From an uncultured Anaerolineae bacterium (lineage in GTDB: Bacteria; Chloroflexota; Anaerolineae; Aggregatilineales; Phototrophicaceae): 64,000 nucleotides of DNA. A model generated the notes under the pieces. The model was not told where the DNA came from. It saw only the letters and a list, made by a program, of their open reading frames with translations, and ran no database searches. This document shows positions 1 through 8,008 of this stretch, piece by piece. The stretch covers positions 248,001 to 312,000 of the forward strand of contig CAKQCB010000002.1 of the NCBI GenBank assembly GCA_934216615.1, written 5' to 3'. Positions within the stretch are counted from its first letter, which is position 1, and every line of letters begins with the position of its first letter. Position numbers and translations under genes: made by a program.

Positions 1-187
1 TGAGGCATCAAAATAGGAATATTAGACATCAGCAACTCCTAAATAATTAAAGATTAAAAGTGACACTTTTCTATAAATTTAACCGCAAAACGCGCGTAAA
101 TTACGTCACAAATCATAACAAGTAATCATAAATAACCACAAATAATCATGTGCGATCCATAGAACCAATCGGTACTGGAGAAGTATA
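1..187 (+). promoter_or_regulatory. Upstream region of the gamma-glutamyltransferase gene
   Basis: No gene is visible here. The stretch is AT-rich and holds a 15-nt inverted repeat AAAAGTG-A-CACTTTT at 56-70 and repeated AATCATAA motifs at 111-118 and 124-131, with a partial third copy near 144-150. These look like operator or promoter-proximal sites, but no regulator can be assigned. A GGAG ribosome site at 177-180 sits seven bases before the ATG at 188. Confidence 0.35.
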
Positions 188-1807
188 ATGAAACTCATGA
201 CATTCGATTTTCAATCACGGCGGTCGATGGTCACCGCACGCCGAGGCATGGTTGCAACCAGCAATCCACTCGCCAGCCAAGCAGGGCTTGCCATCTTGCG
301 CCAAGGCGGAAATGCGGCGGATGCCGCCGTTGCCAGCGCCGCTGTCCTCAATGTCACAGAAGCCGCCTCTACGGGCATGGGGGGCGATATGTTCGCCATG
401 TATTACGATGCCAAGACTCAAAAAATCAGCGCGTTAAATGGCAGTGGGCGCTGTGCGTCTGAATTGACGTTAGACCGTTTACAAAAAGATGGGCATACAA
501 CGATACCTGTGCGTCATGGTTACAGCATCACGGTGCCGGGTGCGGTACGGGGATGGGAAGATTTACTCAAACAGCACGGCACGATGCGTTTTCATGAAGT
601 GCTGGCCGACGCCTATCATTACGCACATGATGGCTTTCCCGTACACCCTGTTTATGCCGCGTCTTGGAAAGCCTCTGAAACGGTCTTAAAACAAGGGAAA
701 TATACAGCGGATTATCTTCCGAACGGGAAAGCACCCCAAGCGGGGCAGATCGTCACTTTGCCTGCGCTTGCCCGAACCCTCGCTCAATTACGTGAAGGCG
801 GGGCCGATGCTTTTTATCACGGGCAAATCGCAGAAGCGATTGTCGGCGCTGTAGAAGAAGCGAGCGGCGTAATGACCCTCGCCGATCTGCAACAGCATCT
901 CTCCACATGGGATGAACCTATCAAAGCCGATTATCACGGGGTGACGGTTTGGGAATGTCCGCCCAACGGTCAAGGGATTGTCGCCTTGCAAGCACTTCGA
1001 CTTTTAGAAGCCTTTGACTTAGCCTCCCTCGCCTTTGATTCACCCGAACGGATTCACTGGATGGTAGAAGCATCACGCCTCGCTTTTGCCGACGCACGTC
1101 ATTATGTCGCTGACCTCGCGACTAACCCCGCCCCTGTCGAAGCGTTATTGAGTCAAAACTATATCGCTGAACGGCGACAGATGATTCAAGCAGACCGCGC
1201 GATGGAACCCGCCAGTTTTGGCATGCCGTTTGGAGGTTCGGACACGGTCTATCTGAGCGTGGTCGATGGCGAAGGAAACGCCTGCTCATTCATCAACAGC
1301 CTGTATATGGGCTTTGGCTCAGGCGTGGTTGCCAAAGAGGCGGGGTTCTTTTTACAAAATCGCGGGGCGTTATTCTCGCTCGAAGCCGATGCGCCCAATG
1401 TCCTCGCGCCAAATAAACGCCCGTATCACACGATTATCCCCGCGCTGGCGACACACGGCGACACCCTCTACAGCGCGTTTGGGGTGATGGGCGGGTTCAT
1501 GCAGCCCCAAGGTCACGTACAAATGATCTGTGCGATAATCGACGACGGGCTGAACCCACAAGAAGCGCTCAACCGTCCGCGCTGGTGTTTGGATAGTGGA
1601 ACCAGCAGTTCGATGCTTCTGCTTGAAGAAGGGATTCCAGTCGCTACGATGAGCCGACTGGCGAGTATGGGGCATCATGTCCGCCCCATCAGTGGGCGCG
1701 AACGGGGTCACTTTGGCGATGGTCAAATTATCGTGCGCGACGCTGAAACCGGTGTCTTATTTGGTGGAAGCGACCCGCGTAAAGACGGGCTTACCGCCGC
1801 CTACTGA
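188..1807 (+). CDS. ggt: Gamma-glutamyltransferase family protein
   Basis: The 539-residue product matches the gamma-glutamyltranspeptidase family, Ntn hydrolases that cleave themselves and then hydrolyse or transfer gamma-glutamyl groups, for example from glutathione. The N-terminal block with GGNAADAAVA and TGMGGDMF is typical. The expected self-cleavage and nucleophile threonine is T353 in SDTVYLSVVD, followed by the conserved GSGVV stretch; this variant (TVYLS instead of TTHYS) resembles the YwrD-like branch. No signal peptide is visible, so the enzyme is probably cytoplasmic, unlike periplasmic E. coli Ggt. The start is supported by GGAG seven bases upstream. The next gene follows after 14 bases and may share the transcript. 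Family assignment is firm; the physiological substrate is not. Confidence 0.9.
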   Translation: MKLMTFDFQSRRSMVTARRGMVATSNPLASQAGLAILRQGGNAADAAVASAAVLNVTEAASTGMGGDMFAMYYDAKTQKISALNGSGRCASELTLDRLQKDGHTTIPVRHGYSITVPGAVRGWEDLLKQHGTMRFHEVLADAYHYAHDGFPVHPVYAASWKASETVLKQGKYTADYLPNGKAPQAGQIVTLPALARTLAQLREGGADAFYHGQIAEAIVGAVEEASGVMTLADLQQHLSTWDEPIKADYHGVTVWECPPNGQGIVALQALRLLEAFDLASLAFDSPERIHWMVEASRLAFADARHYVADLATNPAPVEALLSQNYIAERRQMIQADRAMEPASFGMPFGGSDTVYLSVVDGEGNACSFINSLYMGFGSGVVAKEAGFFLQNRGALFSLEADAPNVLAPNKRPYHTIIPALATHGDTLYSAFGVMGGFMQPQGHVQMICAIIDDGLNPQEALNRPRWCLDSGTSSSMLLLEEGIPVATMSRLASMGHHVRPISGRERGHFGDGQIIVRDAETGVLFGGSDPRKDGLTAAY

Positions 1808-1821
1808 GTAGTTAACTGCCG

Positions 1822-2136
1822 ATGTCTGAACCTATAAATTCTCCTCCGCTCAAACTACGTGTGGTCATCTGCTTAGGTGAACATTGTAATTTATGGCGTG
1901 GAGGCACCAAAATTGAACAAGCCCTTCTGCCTTTTGTGCAGGAACTACGCATCAAGTTTCCAAACATCATCTTTAAAATGGAGACGGCGCGCTGTCTATC
2001 GCATTGTGAGGAAGGTCCAAACGTGATGATCTACCCTATGGGAACGCTGTTTCATCACTTAGAGGCATCGCATTTAAAAGAAATGAAACAGTTTTTAGAA
2101 GATACCGCCAACGCTTTACAACAAGGGGATAAATAA
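1822..2136 (+). CDS. Thioredoxin-like [2Fe-2S] ferredoxin family protein
   Basis: This 104-residue protein has the cysteine pattern of thioredoxin-fold [2Fe-2S] ferredoxins: C17-x4-C22 near the N-terminus (CLGEHC) and a later CLSHC pair followed by EEGPNVMIYPMG. That spacing, and the short strand-helix layout, suit binding of one 2Fe-2S cluster and electron transfer. It is cytoplasmic and follows the gamma-glutamyltransferase by 14 bases, so the two are probably co-transcribed, but no partner oxidoreductase is nearby and the electron donor or acceptor cannot be named. A strong hairpin terminator follows at 2175-2202. Confidence 0.75.
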   Translation: MSEPINSPPLKLRVVICLGEHCNLWRGGTKIEQALLPFVQELRIKFPNIIFKMETARCLSHCEEGPNVMIYPMGTLFHHLEASHLKEMKQFLEDTANALQQGDK

Positions 2137-2174
2137 AACGGACAAGGCATACCCTGTCCCACCACAAAATAAAA

Positions 2175-2202
2175 CAGCCACTCATGAGAGTGGCTGCTTT
2201 TT
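2175..2202. terminator. Bidirectional intrinsic terminator
   Basis: A 9-bp stem (CAGCCACTC / GAGTGGCTG) with a 4-base loop is followed by CTTTTT on the plus strand and by a TTTTATTTT run on the minus strand. It lies between the convergent ferredoxin-like gene and the cold-shock gene and can stop transcription from both sides. Confidence 0.85.
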
Positions 2203-2217
2203 GATTTTAAAAGTAGG

Positions 2218-2430
2218 TTATTTGATCACGACGACTGCGCTGGCTTGTTTGCCTTTTTTACCGTCGGTGATTTCGAATTCAACTGCATCACCTTCGTTCA
2301 AAGTGCGGAACCCAGAGCCTTGGATTTCGGAATAATGAACAAAAACATCGGGGCCACCATCATGAGAGATGAAGCCATAGCCTTTGTCGCCATTAAACCA
2401 CTTAACTGTGCCACGAGTACGATTAGCCAT
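2218..2430 (-). CDS. csp: Cold-shock protein (CspA family)
   Basis: The 70-residue protein is a single cold-shock OB-fold domain. RNP1 (KGYGFI) and RNP2 (VFVHY) are both intact, which means it can bind single-stranded RNA and DNA; such proteins act as RNA chaperones and general post-transcriptional regulators. Length is standard for the family. It stands alone, with an upstream non-coding region of nearly 300 bases that contains a perfect-arm palindrome at 2521-2540, so it may carry a long regulated 5' leader as many csp genes do. Whether it is cold-induced cannot be told from sequence. Confidence 0.95.
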   Translation of the reverse strand: MANRTRGTVKWFNGDKGYGFISHDGGPDVFVHYSEIQGSGFRTLNEGDAVEFEITDGKKGKQASAVVVIK

Positions 2431-2723
2431 CTGTTCTTAGTCTCCTGAAATAGACTGGTTTTTGCCTGGACTTGCCCTAACTCACTTACACAAACTCACC
2501 ATCTAAATTTCAGGTGCTATGTGTACTCTTGAGAGTACACCACAAAATCCCATCCCCGCGCAAGGCGAGCATGTCACTTTGTGATTTCTCAATCTTGGTC
2601 GTAAAGGAGCTACCCCAAATACTGCACAGATGAAACATCCTTTGTTTCTGAGGATCTGTGAGGCATAAATACTGTATCACGGGTTTTTTTTCGTGTCTAC
2701 AGCCAAGTTATCCTTTTAAGTAT
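2431..2723 (-). promoter_or_regulatory. Long 5' region of csp with a 20-bp palindrome
   Basis: No gene is visible in this stretch. The clearest element is GTGTACTCTTGAGAGTACAC at 2521-2540, two 9-base arms around a TG centre, about 90 bases before the csp start. It could be an operator or a hairpin in the csp leader RNA. A GGAG stands about 11 bases before the csp start codon. Confidence 0.45.
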
Positions 2724-2807
2724 CTATTCATCAATCGGTCCAAAAAGTTGATGTTGATCCATCCATTCTGCAATATCGTCGGTGACTTTGTGCCAATCGT
2801 GATAGTG
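2724..2807 (-). other. In-frame coding-like extension beyond the TGA of the alpha/beta hydrolase
   Basis: Directly after the TGA stop (2808-2810) of the upstream hydrolase, the same frame stays open for 27 codons to a TAG at 2724-2726. The translation contains WHKVTDDIAEWMDQHQLF, which looks like amphipathic protein sequence rather than random translation. It may be the original C-terminus cut off by a nonsense mutation, a read-through extension, or chance. Confidence 0.35.
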
Positions 2808-3575
2808 TCATGCAGACGACGCATCAACCTGCGTCAAAAATGCAGTGACCACCGCCGTGAATTCTTCTCGCTTTTCGCGGTGGATGGAGTGTCCACAAGG
2901 GAACATCACCAATTGACCGTGTGCGGTTTGGTTGACCAAGTTTTGACCGTAAACCTCAGGGTTCAAGCGGTCTTGGTCGCCCAACAGCAACAAAAGAGGC
3001 GCGCTGATGTTTTTTGCCAAACTCAAACTGACATCCCCGCCATTGTTGATCATATGACGCACCGCGTTCACCCACCCTAATACCAACTGGTTCGCGCTCG
3101 CATCATCCAGATGATTGAGGTCTTTGGTCTCTTGGTCGAGCCATGTTGGCGGATAGGTATTTTTGATCACATCCAGCATGGCGGGGCCATAATAGCCGAC
3201 GGCGCCCCATGCCACCGTTGAATAACAACGCTCTGGGCTTAAACCGGCCATGACCAACACCGTCTCGCCCCCGTCGGAATAACCGACAAAATGCGCCTTT
3301 TCAATATTCAGCGCATCCATAAAGGCTAACATGTCGCGTGCGTCGCGGTGATAAAAATCAAAGGGATAATCGCGCGGTTTCGGTAAAGATTCGCCATATC
3401 CACGCCGTGTAGGGGTAAACACGTGATAGGTCTGCGCCAAGACAGGGATCAAGTCAGGGAAGTTTTCTTCGCCTGTCCCTAACCAGCCGTGTATTAAGAC
3501 CAGCGGACGTGCGGAAGGGTCGCCATACGTTTCGTAAAATAAAGTTGCCCCAGTAGAGGTTGTAACAAAAGCCAT
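2808..3575 (-). CDS. Alpha/beta-hydrolase
   Basis: A 255-residue alpha/beta-hydrolase. The oxyanion motif LIHGWLG lies near residues 27-33, the nucleophile elbow GYSDGG gives the catalytic serine, the acid is the aspartate in LLGDQDRLNP and the histidine is in CGHSIHRE. Substrate is unknown; lipase/esterase or haloperoxidase-like activity are both possible. The chosen ATG at 3575 begins one base after the stop of the GNAT gene, an arrangement for translational coupling, and removes a 13-residue upstream extension rich in basic residues. The frame continues after the TGA (see the extension entry), so the C-terminus may have been shortened. Confidence 0.82.
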   Translation of the reverse strand: MAFVTTSTGATLFYETYGDPSARPLVLIHGWLGTGEENFPDLIPVLAQTYHVFTPTRRGYGESLPKPRDYPFDFYHRDARDMLAFMDALNIEKAHFVGYSDGGETVLVMAGLSPERCYSTVAWGAVGYYGPAMLDVIKNTYPPTWLDQETKDLNHLDDASANQLVLGWVNAVRHMINNGGDVSLSLAKNISAPLLLLLGDQDRLNPEVYGQNLVNQTAHGQLVMFPCGHSIHREKREEFTAVVTAFLTQVDASSA

Positions 3576-3576
3576 T

Positions 3577-4056
3577 TTATTCCTGCGTTTCTTGTAACAT
3601 ATTTTGGTATACACCGGGCCATGAATCCGGAATTTCTACCGCCCCAATACGCTTATAAAAGTCAACAGGGCCAGCCGCGCCGATAATGCCGTACCCATAG
3701 CCAACCGCTTCCATGTCATGCAAACAGGCGAGTAGCAATGCCAAGCCCGCCCCTTGACCGCGCATGGTTTCATCAACCCCTGTCGGGCCAAAAAAGCCAC
3801 GACGTACCACATCGTAACAAGCGAAGCCCATGAGCTGATTCTCTTTCTGGGCGATGAAACATGCCAACGGCACCCGTGAGAAAGAAACCTCACATTCGCT
3901 GTACCAACCATTCCCAAATTGATCCCGCACCCACTCACAGATCAAATGTTTCTCGGCAGGGATGGGGCGACGGATGATGATCCCCGCTGTTTTTAAACGT
4001 TCAAGCACAGGTTCGATAGGTGGCAACTCATAAAGTTTCACCAGCATATCTGGCAT
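3577..4056 (-). CDS. GNAT-family N-acetyltransferase
   Basis: The 159-residue protein has the acetyl-CoA binding motif A of GNAT enzymes, RGQGAG at residues 99-104, after the usual strand containing a VDETMRG turn. A C-terminal PVDFYKRIGAVEI segment matches the motif B region where a tyrosine often acts as general acid. The acceptor substrate is not known. It lies 31 bases after rfbA and one base before the hydrolase start, so it is part of the long minus-strand operon. Given the neighbours, an amino sugar or a peptide amine is a plausible acceptor, but that is inference. Confidence 0.8.
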   Translation of the reverse strand: MPDMLVKLYELPPIEPVLERLKTAGIIIRRPIPAEKHLICEWVRDQFGNGWYSECEVSFSRVPLACFIAQKENQLMGFACYDVVRRGFFGPTGVDETMRGQGAGLALLLACLHDMEAVGYGYGIIGAAGPVDFYKRIGAVEIPDSWPGVYQNMLQETQE

Positions 4057-4087
4057 AATCGGTCATTCCTTCAAGAACTACAAACGG

Positions 4088-4954
4088 TTAAAACTCCTCT
4101 GCAAGACGCAGAAGGTATTGATAATAATCATTCTTGATCGGCGGGATGATCGCTAAAAATTGTTCTTTGGTGATGAACCCCTTGCGCAAGGCAATTTCTT
4201 CTGGACATGAGATTTTCATCCCCTGTCGTTCTTGCAACGCATACACAAAATTAGACGCTTGCAATAAGGATTCATGCGTACCTGCATCCAGCCACGCCGT
4301 ACCACGCCCCAACTGCATCACCTGTAATTGACCCTTATCCAAATAGACTTGGTTCACATCGGTGATTTCAAGCTCACCGCGTGGGGATGGCTGTAAGTTC
4401 TTGGCGATTTCGACCACTTGCGAATCATAGAAATAGATGCCCGGCACCGCAAAATGTGAACGTGGATTCTTAGGCTTTTCTTCTAAGCCTAACGCTTTGC
4501 CATGTTCATCAAACTCGATCACACCGTATCGTTCTGGGTCTTTGACAGGGTACGCGCAGATCAACGCGCCTTGTCCCAACGTAGATGCGTTCTGAAGCTG
4601 TTTAGACAACCCTTGACCGAAGAAAATGTTATCACCGAGGATGAGGCAAACCGACTCGTTTTGAATGAACGATTCTGCGATCACAAACACATGAGCGATG
4701 CCACGCGGTTCATCTTGTTCGAGGTAGCTGAACTGCATCCCCCACTGACTGCCATCCTTCAGTAAGGTTCTAAAACCGGGCAGTGCATCCGGCGTACTCA
4801 CCACCAGCACTTCCCGAATCCCCGCTAACATCAACATTGAAAGCGGGTAATAGATCATCGGTTTGTCATACACTGGCAGACTTTGTTTGCTCAAGGCCGT
4901 GGTTAATGGGGATAACCGCGTTCCATGCCCGCCCGCTAAAATGATTCCCTTCAT
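4088..4954 (-). CDS. rfbA: Glucose-1-phosphate thymidylyltransferase
   Basis: A full-length (288 aa) RmlA/RfbA protein that makes dTDP-glucose from dTTP and glucose-1-phosphate, the first step towards dTDP-L-rhamnose and other dTDP-sugars of the cell surface. The nucleotide-binding signature [13 protein letters not shown] is at residues 6-18, followed by the [17 protein letters not shown] block and the metal-site LGDNIFFG. It begins six bases after the stop of murQ upstream of it in the operon. The rest of the rml genes are not in the window, so its placement in a murein salvage operon is slightly unexpected; sugar nucleotide supply is the common theme. Confidence 0.95.
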   Translation of the reverse strand: MKGIILAGGHGTRLSPLTTALSKQSLPVYDKPMIYYPLSMLMLAGIREVLVVSTPDALPGFRTLLKDGSQWGMQFSYLEQDEPRGIAHVFVIAESFIQNESVCLILGDNIFFGQGLSKQLQNASTLGQGALICAYPVKDPERYGVIEFDEHGKALGLEEKPKNPRSHFAVPGIYFYDSQVVEIAKNLQPSPRGELEITDVNQVYLDKGQLQVMQLGRGTAWLDAGTHESLLQASNFVYALQERQGMKISCPEEIALRKGFITKEQFLAIIPPIKNDYYQYLLRLAEEF

Positions 4955-4960
4955 GCCTTC

Positions 4961-5842
4961 TTATGTCCCTTCTATCACGTCGCGAAGTTTACCTTGCGCC
5001 GCGTTGAGTAAGTCCCGCGCTTCCGCTGAATGGACATTCAGCAGGCGCATGACAACCGCTGTTTTCACTTCATAATCACACGCTTCTAAAAGTTGAGCCG
5101 CTTCTTCCAAGCTCACTTCGGCAATTTGTGCGACGATGCGCTGTGCGCGGTTCACGAGTTTTTCATTGGTCGCGCGAACATCCACCATCAAATTCCCATA
5201 CACTTTGCCCAACTGAATCATGGTGGTGGTACTGAGCATATTCAAGACCAGTTTTTGCGCTGTTCCCGCCTTCATCCGTGTAGAACCAGTGATCACTTCT
5301 GGGCCGACAGGCAGGGCAATGCCAATCTGCGCGACGTTGAGAACAGGCGCGGGTTCGTTACACGAAATACCAACTGTCAATGCGCCGATCTCGTTGGCCG
5401 TTTCTAGTGCCGCCAAAACATACGGCGTGCGTCCGCTGGCGGCGATGCCTACAACGGTATCCAACGCTTTCGGGTGCAGCGCCAACAGATCATCGCGCCC
5501 GTGTTCGCGGCTGTCTTCCGCGCCTTCAACGGGCATCGTCAACGCAGGAAGTCCGCCTGCAATCAGCCCCTGCACTTGGGATGGATCGGTATTATACGTA
5601 GGCACACATTCGACAGCATCCAAAATCCCTAAACGTCCGCTGGTTCCCGCGCCGACATAGATCAAGCGCCCGCCTTTTCGCATCCGTTCAACAATGCCGT
5701 CTACGGCTTGGCTAATCTGCGGAATCGCCGTATTGATCACGCTCGCAATCGTCGCGTCTTCAGCGTTGATGCGCTGTAACATTTCAGTTGTGGATAGTTG
5801 GTCAATCTCAAAGGTATTTGGGTTTTGTTGTTCAGTGAGCAA
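4961..5842 (-). CDS. murQ: N-acetylmuramic acid 6-phosphate etherase
   Basis: MurQ cleaves the lactyl ether of MurNAc-6-phosphate to give GlcNAc-6-phosphate and D-lactate, the key step of murein recycling. The SIS-domain core is clear: VGAGTSGRLGILDA, VECVPTYNTDPSQVQGLIAGG and the RTPYVL phosphate-binding loop, with a C-terminal helical segment. The start is taken as TTG at 5842, because a perfect AAGGAGG sits eight bases upstream and the encoded protein then begins LTEQQNPNTFEID like other MurQ proteins. An earlier TTG at 5893 would extend the overlap with the kinase gene to 62 bases; the chosen start leaves an 11-base overlap. Confidence 0.93.
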   Translation of the reverse strand: MLTEQQNPNTFEIDQLSTTEMLQRINAEDATIASVINTAIPQISQAVDGIVERMRKGGRLIYVGAGTSGRLGILDAVECVPTYNTDPSQVQGLIAGGLPALTMPVEGAEDSREHGRDDLLALHPKALDTVVGIAASGRTPYVLAALETANEIGALTVGISCNEPAPVLNVAQIGIALPVGPEVITGSTRMKAGTAQKLVLNMLSTTTMIQLGKVYGNLMVDVRATNEKLVNRAQRIVAQIAEVSLEEAAQLLEACDYEVKTAVVMRLLNVHSAEARDLLNAAQGKLRDVIEGT

Positions 5843-6779
5843 ACTTATCGCCTCCTTCAAGTACCCAATGACGCGCCAGAATCGCCGCGCCAATCACCGG
5901 GGGAAACAGCGGGTGAGGTCGCGTTTGAAGCCCCAATAACTCGGTCAGGCGCAAACTCAACACATTATCAAAGCTGAGTAAGCCCCCTGAAAAAGCGATT
6001 GATTCCGCGCTCAACCCTGTCTTTTGCAAGATGACGCGCGCCCGTTTTGCTAAGGCTTCCGCGCCGTCATGGACAATTTTTAAAGCGAGGGGGTCACCCT
6101 CTTGAGCGCAAGCCAAAATAATCGGCGCGAGGTCGGCCAAGCGTTTATTCGGGGGTTCCCCTTCAACATCATAAATGATGGGAATCAAGTCGCGCGGGTC
6201 GCTGACACTCAACGCGGTACAGATCGCCTCTTTCAAGAGGGTCGCCTGCCCGACGCCATCCACTTGTTCAGAGAGATAGCGCAACGCTGTGGACGCTAAC
6301 CAAAACCCGCTGCCCTCGTCACCAATCAAATATCCCCACCCCCCACTGAGGTGAGATTTTCCCTGTCTGTCGAGCGCAAACAGGACGCTTCCCGTCCCTG
6401 CGAGGATCAATAATCCCTCACGCGTACCACGCCCGCCGACCAGCGCAATTTCAGCGTCGGTGCACGCATACACAGAGGCATCGGGCAAGACGGCTTTGGG
6501 GACTACCTGAAGCCAATCCAACATCTTCGATGCGCCAGCGACCCCCAACGCGACCGAGTCGATTTGGGCGAACTCTAGCCCGCTGGCCTCTACCGCATCC
6601 GCTAAGACGTGACGGATCAATTCAGCCGACGCTTTTTGACCGATCAAGGAGGGGTTCGCAGTTTCACCAACTGCCTGCCCGATCACTTCCCAATCCCCTT
6701 CAGGGGAAAATTTCACCACCACCGCGCGGATGCCACTACCACCACCATCCACGCCAATCACATATAAATCGCTCATCAT
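5832..6779 (-). CDS. BadF/BadG-type sugar kinase (GlcNAc/MurNAc kinase-like)
   Basis: A 315-residue member of the ASKHA ATPase fold of the BadF/BadG/BcrA/BcrD group that includes N-acetylglucosamine kinase. The phosphate-1 loop GVDGGGSGIRAVV is at residues 9-21, the phosphate-2 loop is LAGTGSVLFA and the adenosine motif is AFSGGLLS. The HLSGGWGYLIGDEGSGFW stretch is shared with NagK and with the bifunctional kinase MurK. Beside murQ, namZ and nagZ the likely role is phosphorylation of GlcNAc and MurNAc released in the cytoplasm, giving MurNAc-6-P for MurQ. If it makes the 1-phosphate, as MurK does, MurQ would not be fed; activity needs testing. It overlaps the preceding gene by one base (TGATG). 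Confidence 0.82.
   Translation of the reverse strand: MMSDLYVIGVDGGGSGIRAVVVKFSPEGDWEVIGQAVGETANPSLIGQKASAELIRHVLADAVEASGLEFAQIDSVALGVAGASKMLDWLQVVPKAVLPDASVYACTDAEIALVGGRGTREGLLILAGTGSVLFALDRQGKSHLSGGWGYLIGDEGSGFWLASTALRYLSEQVDGVGQATLLKEAICTALSVSDPRDLIPIIYDVEGEPPNKRLADLAPIILACAQEGDPLALKIVHDGAEALAKRARVILQKTGLSAESIAFSGGLLSFDNVLSLRLTELLGLQTRPHPLFPPVIGAAILARHWVLEGGDKFAH
5851..5857 (-). promoter_or_regulatory. Ribosome binding site that fixes the murQ TTG start
   Basis: The sequence AAGGAGG on the minus strand lies eight bases before the TTG at 5842-5840, inside the 3' end of the upstream kinase gene. No in-frame ATG is available nearby, so this consensus site is the main evidence for a TTG start. 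Confidence 0.7.
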
Positions 6780-7963
6780 CAGTTTTCATCAACAAATGTA
6801 GCAATGGCATCATGCATTGCACGGCGAAAGTCATGTGTCCCCACCCGTTCACGCCCGTAATAGACGCGGTTAGTCAGCAAGACTACCACCAATTCGCGGG
6901 TTGGGTCGATCCATAATGACGTGCCAGTGAAGCCCGTATGCCCAAACGACGACAGGCTGAAGACATCCCCTGCGGATGAGTCTTCAACGGATTTCAACAT
7001 CCAGCCTAATCCCCGTCGTTCACCCTGCGTTTGGTCTTGGACAGCATCGTGCATCAAGGATTTTTGGATGCCTAAGCGTTCATCGTGGGTTAGCCATGCG
7101 TTGCCAAAAACCGCGATATCGCGCACGTTGGCGAACAGACCTGCATGCCCCGCGACCCCGCCCAGACCACACGCGTTTTCATCATGGACTTCGCCCCAAA
7201 CACGACGTTTGCGCCATGTCGGGTCGATCTCAGTAGGCGCGGTGTGCGTTAAAGAAAGTCCCATTTCGCGCACAGGGTTAAACACCACGCTCTTTAAACT
7301 GAGCGGTTCTGCAATCCGCTGACGAATCGCTTCATCTAGCGGGGCGCCGTGTAAACGCGCGACGGCTTCTCCTAACAACATAATGCCAATATCGCTGTAC
7401 ACCACCTTTTCGCCAGGTGGGTTCATGAACGGGTATTGATACATCGCCTCGAGACCGTTCGCCCAACGGGTCATGCGGTCTAGGGGATCAGGCTCGGTAG
7501 GCGGTGTGGGGGCTGGCCCTGCCGCATTGAACACATCGCGCCATGCGGCAACCCCTGAACTATGGTTTAACAATTGGCGAAACGTGACGAGTGAAGGATC
7601 AATTTTGAGCTGGGTATAGGCTTCAGGCGTAGGCATGAGGATTTTTGAGTGCGGGTCTTGCCCGCCATCCATCCCACGCGGGTTGACGCGCCCAAACTCA
7701 GGGATCACGCTCACAAGCGGATCATCCAGTTGAACAGCACCTTCGCTCACCAATGATAAAAAGGCGCTCTCTGTAAACAGTTTGGTCAGCGAAGCCAGAT
7801 CAAACCATGTGCCAATACGGGTCGGCACTTGTTGGGTTTCGGGGTCATTGTAGCCCCACGCATCTTCAAAAATCACCTCGGAACGATGGATGACACTCAC
7901 GCTCAACGATGTGAAAATTTGATTCAGGTTCGCCTTGACCAACGGCTGAATTTTAGACAACAT
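6779..7963 (-). CDS. Serine hydrolase of the beta-lactamase/DD-peptidase fold
   Basis: This 394-residue protein belongs to the class C beta-lactamase-related group. The nucleophile motif is S58-L-T-K61, the second motif is Y189-S-D (replacing YxN), and the C-terminal HTG (GHTGFTG) takes the place of KTG. No signal peptide is visible, so unlike most penicillin-binding relatives it should be cytoplasmic. In this operon it probably acts on muropeptides, for example as a D-aminopeptidase or as an esterase/amidase replacing AmiE, but the family is functionally broad and the substrate is inferred only from context. It joins the kinase gene with a one-base overlap. Confidence 0.8.
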   Translation of the reverse strand: MLSKIQPLVKANLNQIFTSLSVSVIHRSEVIFEDAWGYNDPETQQVPTRIGTWFDLASLTKLFTESAFLSLVSEGAVQLDDPLVSVIPEFGRVNPRGMDGGQDPHSKILMPTPEAYTQLKIDPSLVTFRQLLNHSSGVAAWRDVFNAAGPAPTPPTEPDPLDRMTRWANGLEAMYQYPFMNPPGEKVVYSDIGIMLLGEAVARLHGAPLDEAIRQRIAEPLSLKSVVFNPVREMGLSLTHTAPTEIDPTWRKRRVWGEVHDENACGLGGVAGHAGLFANVRDIAVFGNAWLTHDERLGIQKSLMHDAVQDQTQGERRGLGWMLKSVEDSSAGDVFSLSSFGHTGFTGTSLWIDPTRELVVVLLTNRVYYGRERVGTHDFRRAMHDAIATFVDEN

Positions 7964-8008
7964 TCAAAGATGCCCCCTATGAGTGATAAATCGCAAGTCG
8001 GCAATTCG

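Noticed and set aside
2658..3080. Plus-strand frame of 140 codons opposite the alpha/beta hydrolase end
   Set aside because: It covers the hydrolase C-terminus in antisense and has no recognisable features.
6530..6916. Plus-strand frame opposite the kinase and serine hydrolase genes
   Set aside because: It is antisense to two genes with clear motifs and overlapping stop/start signals.
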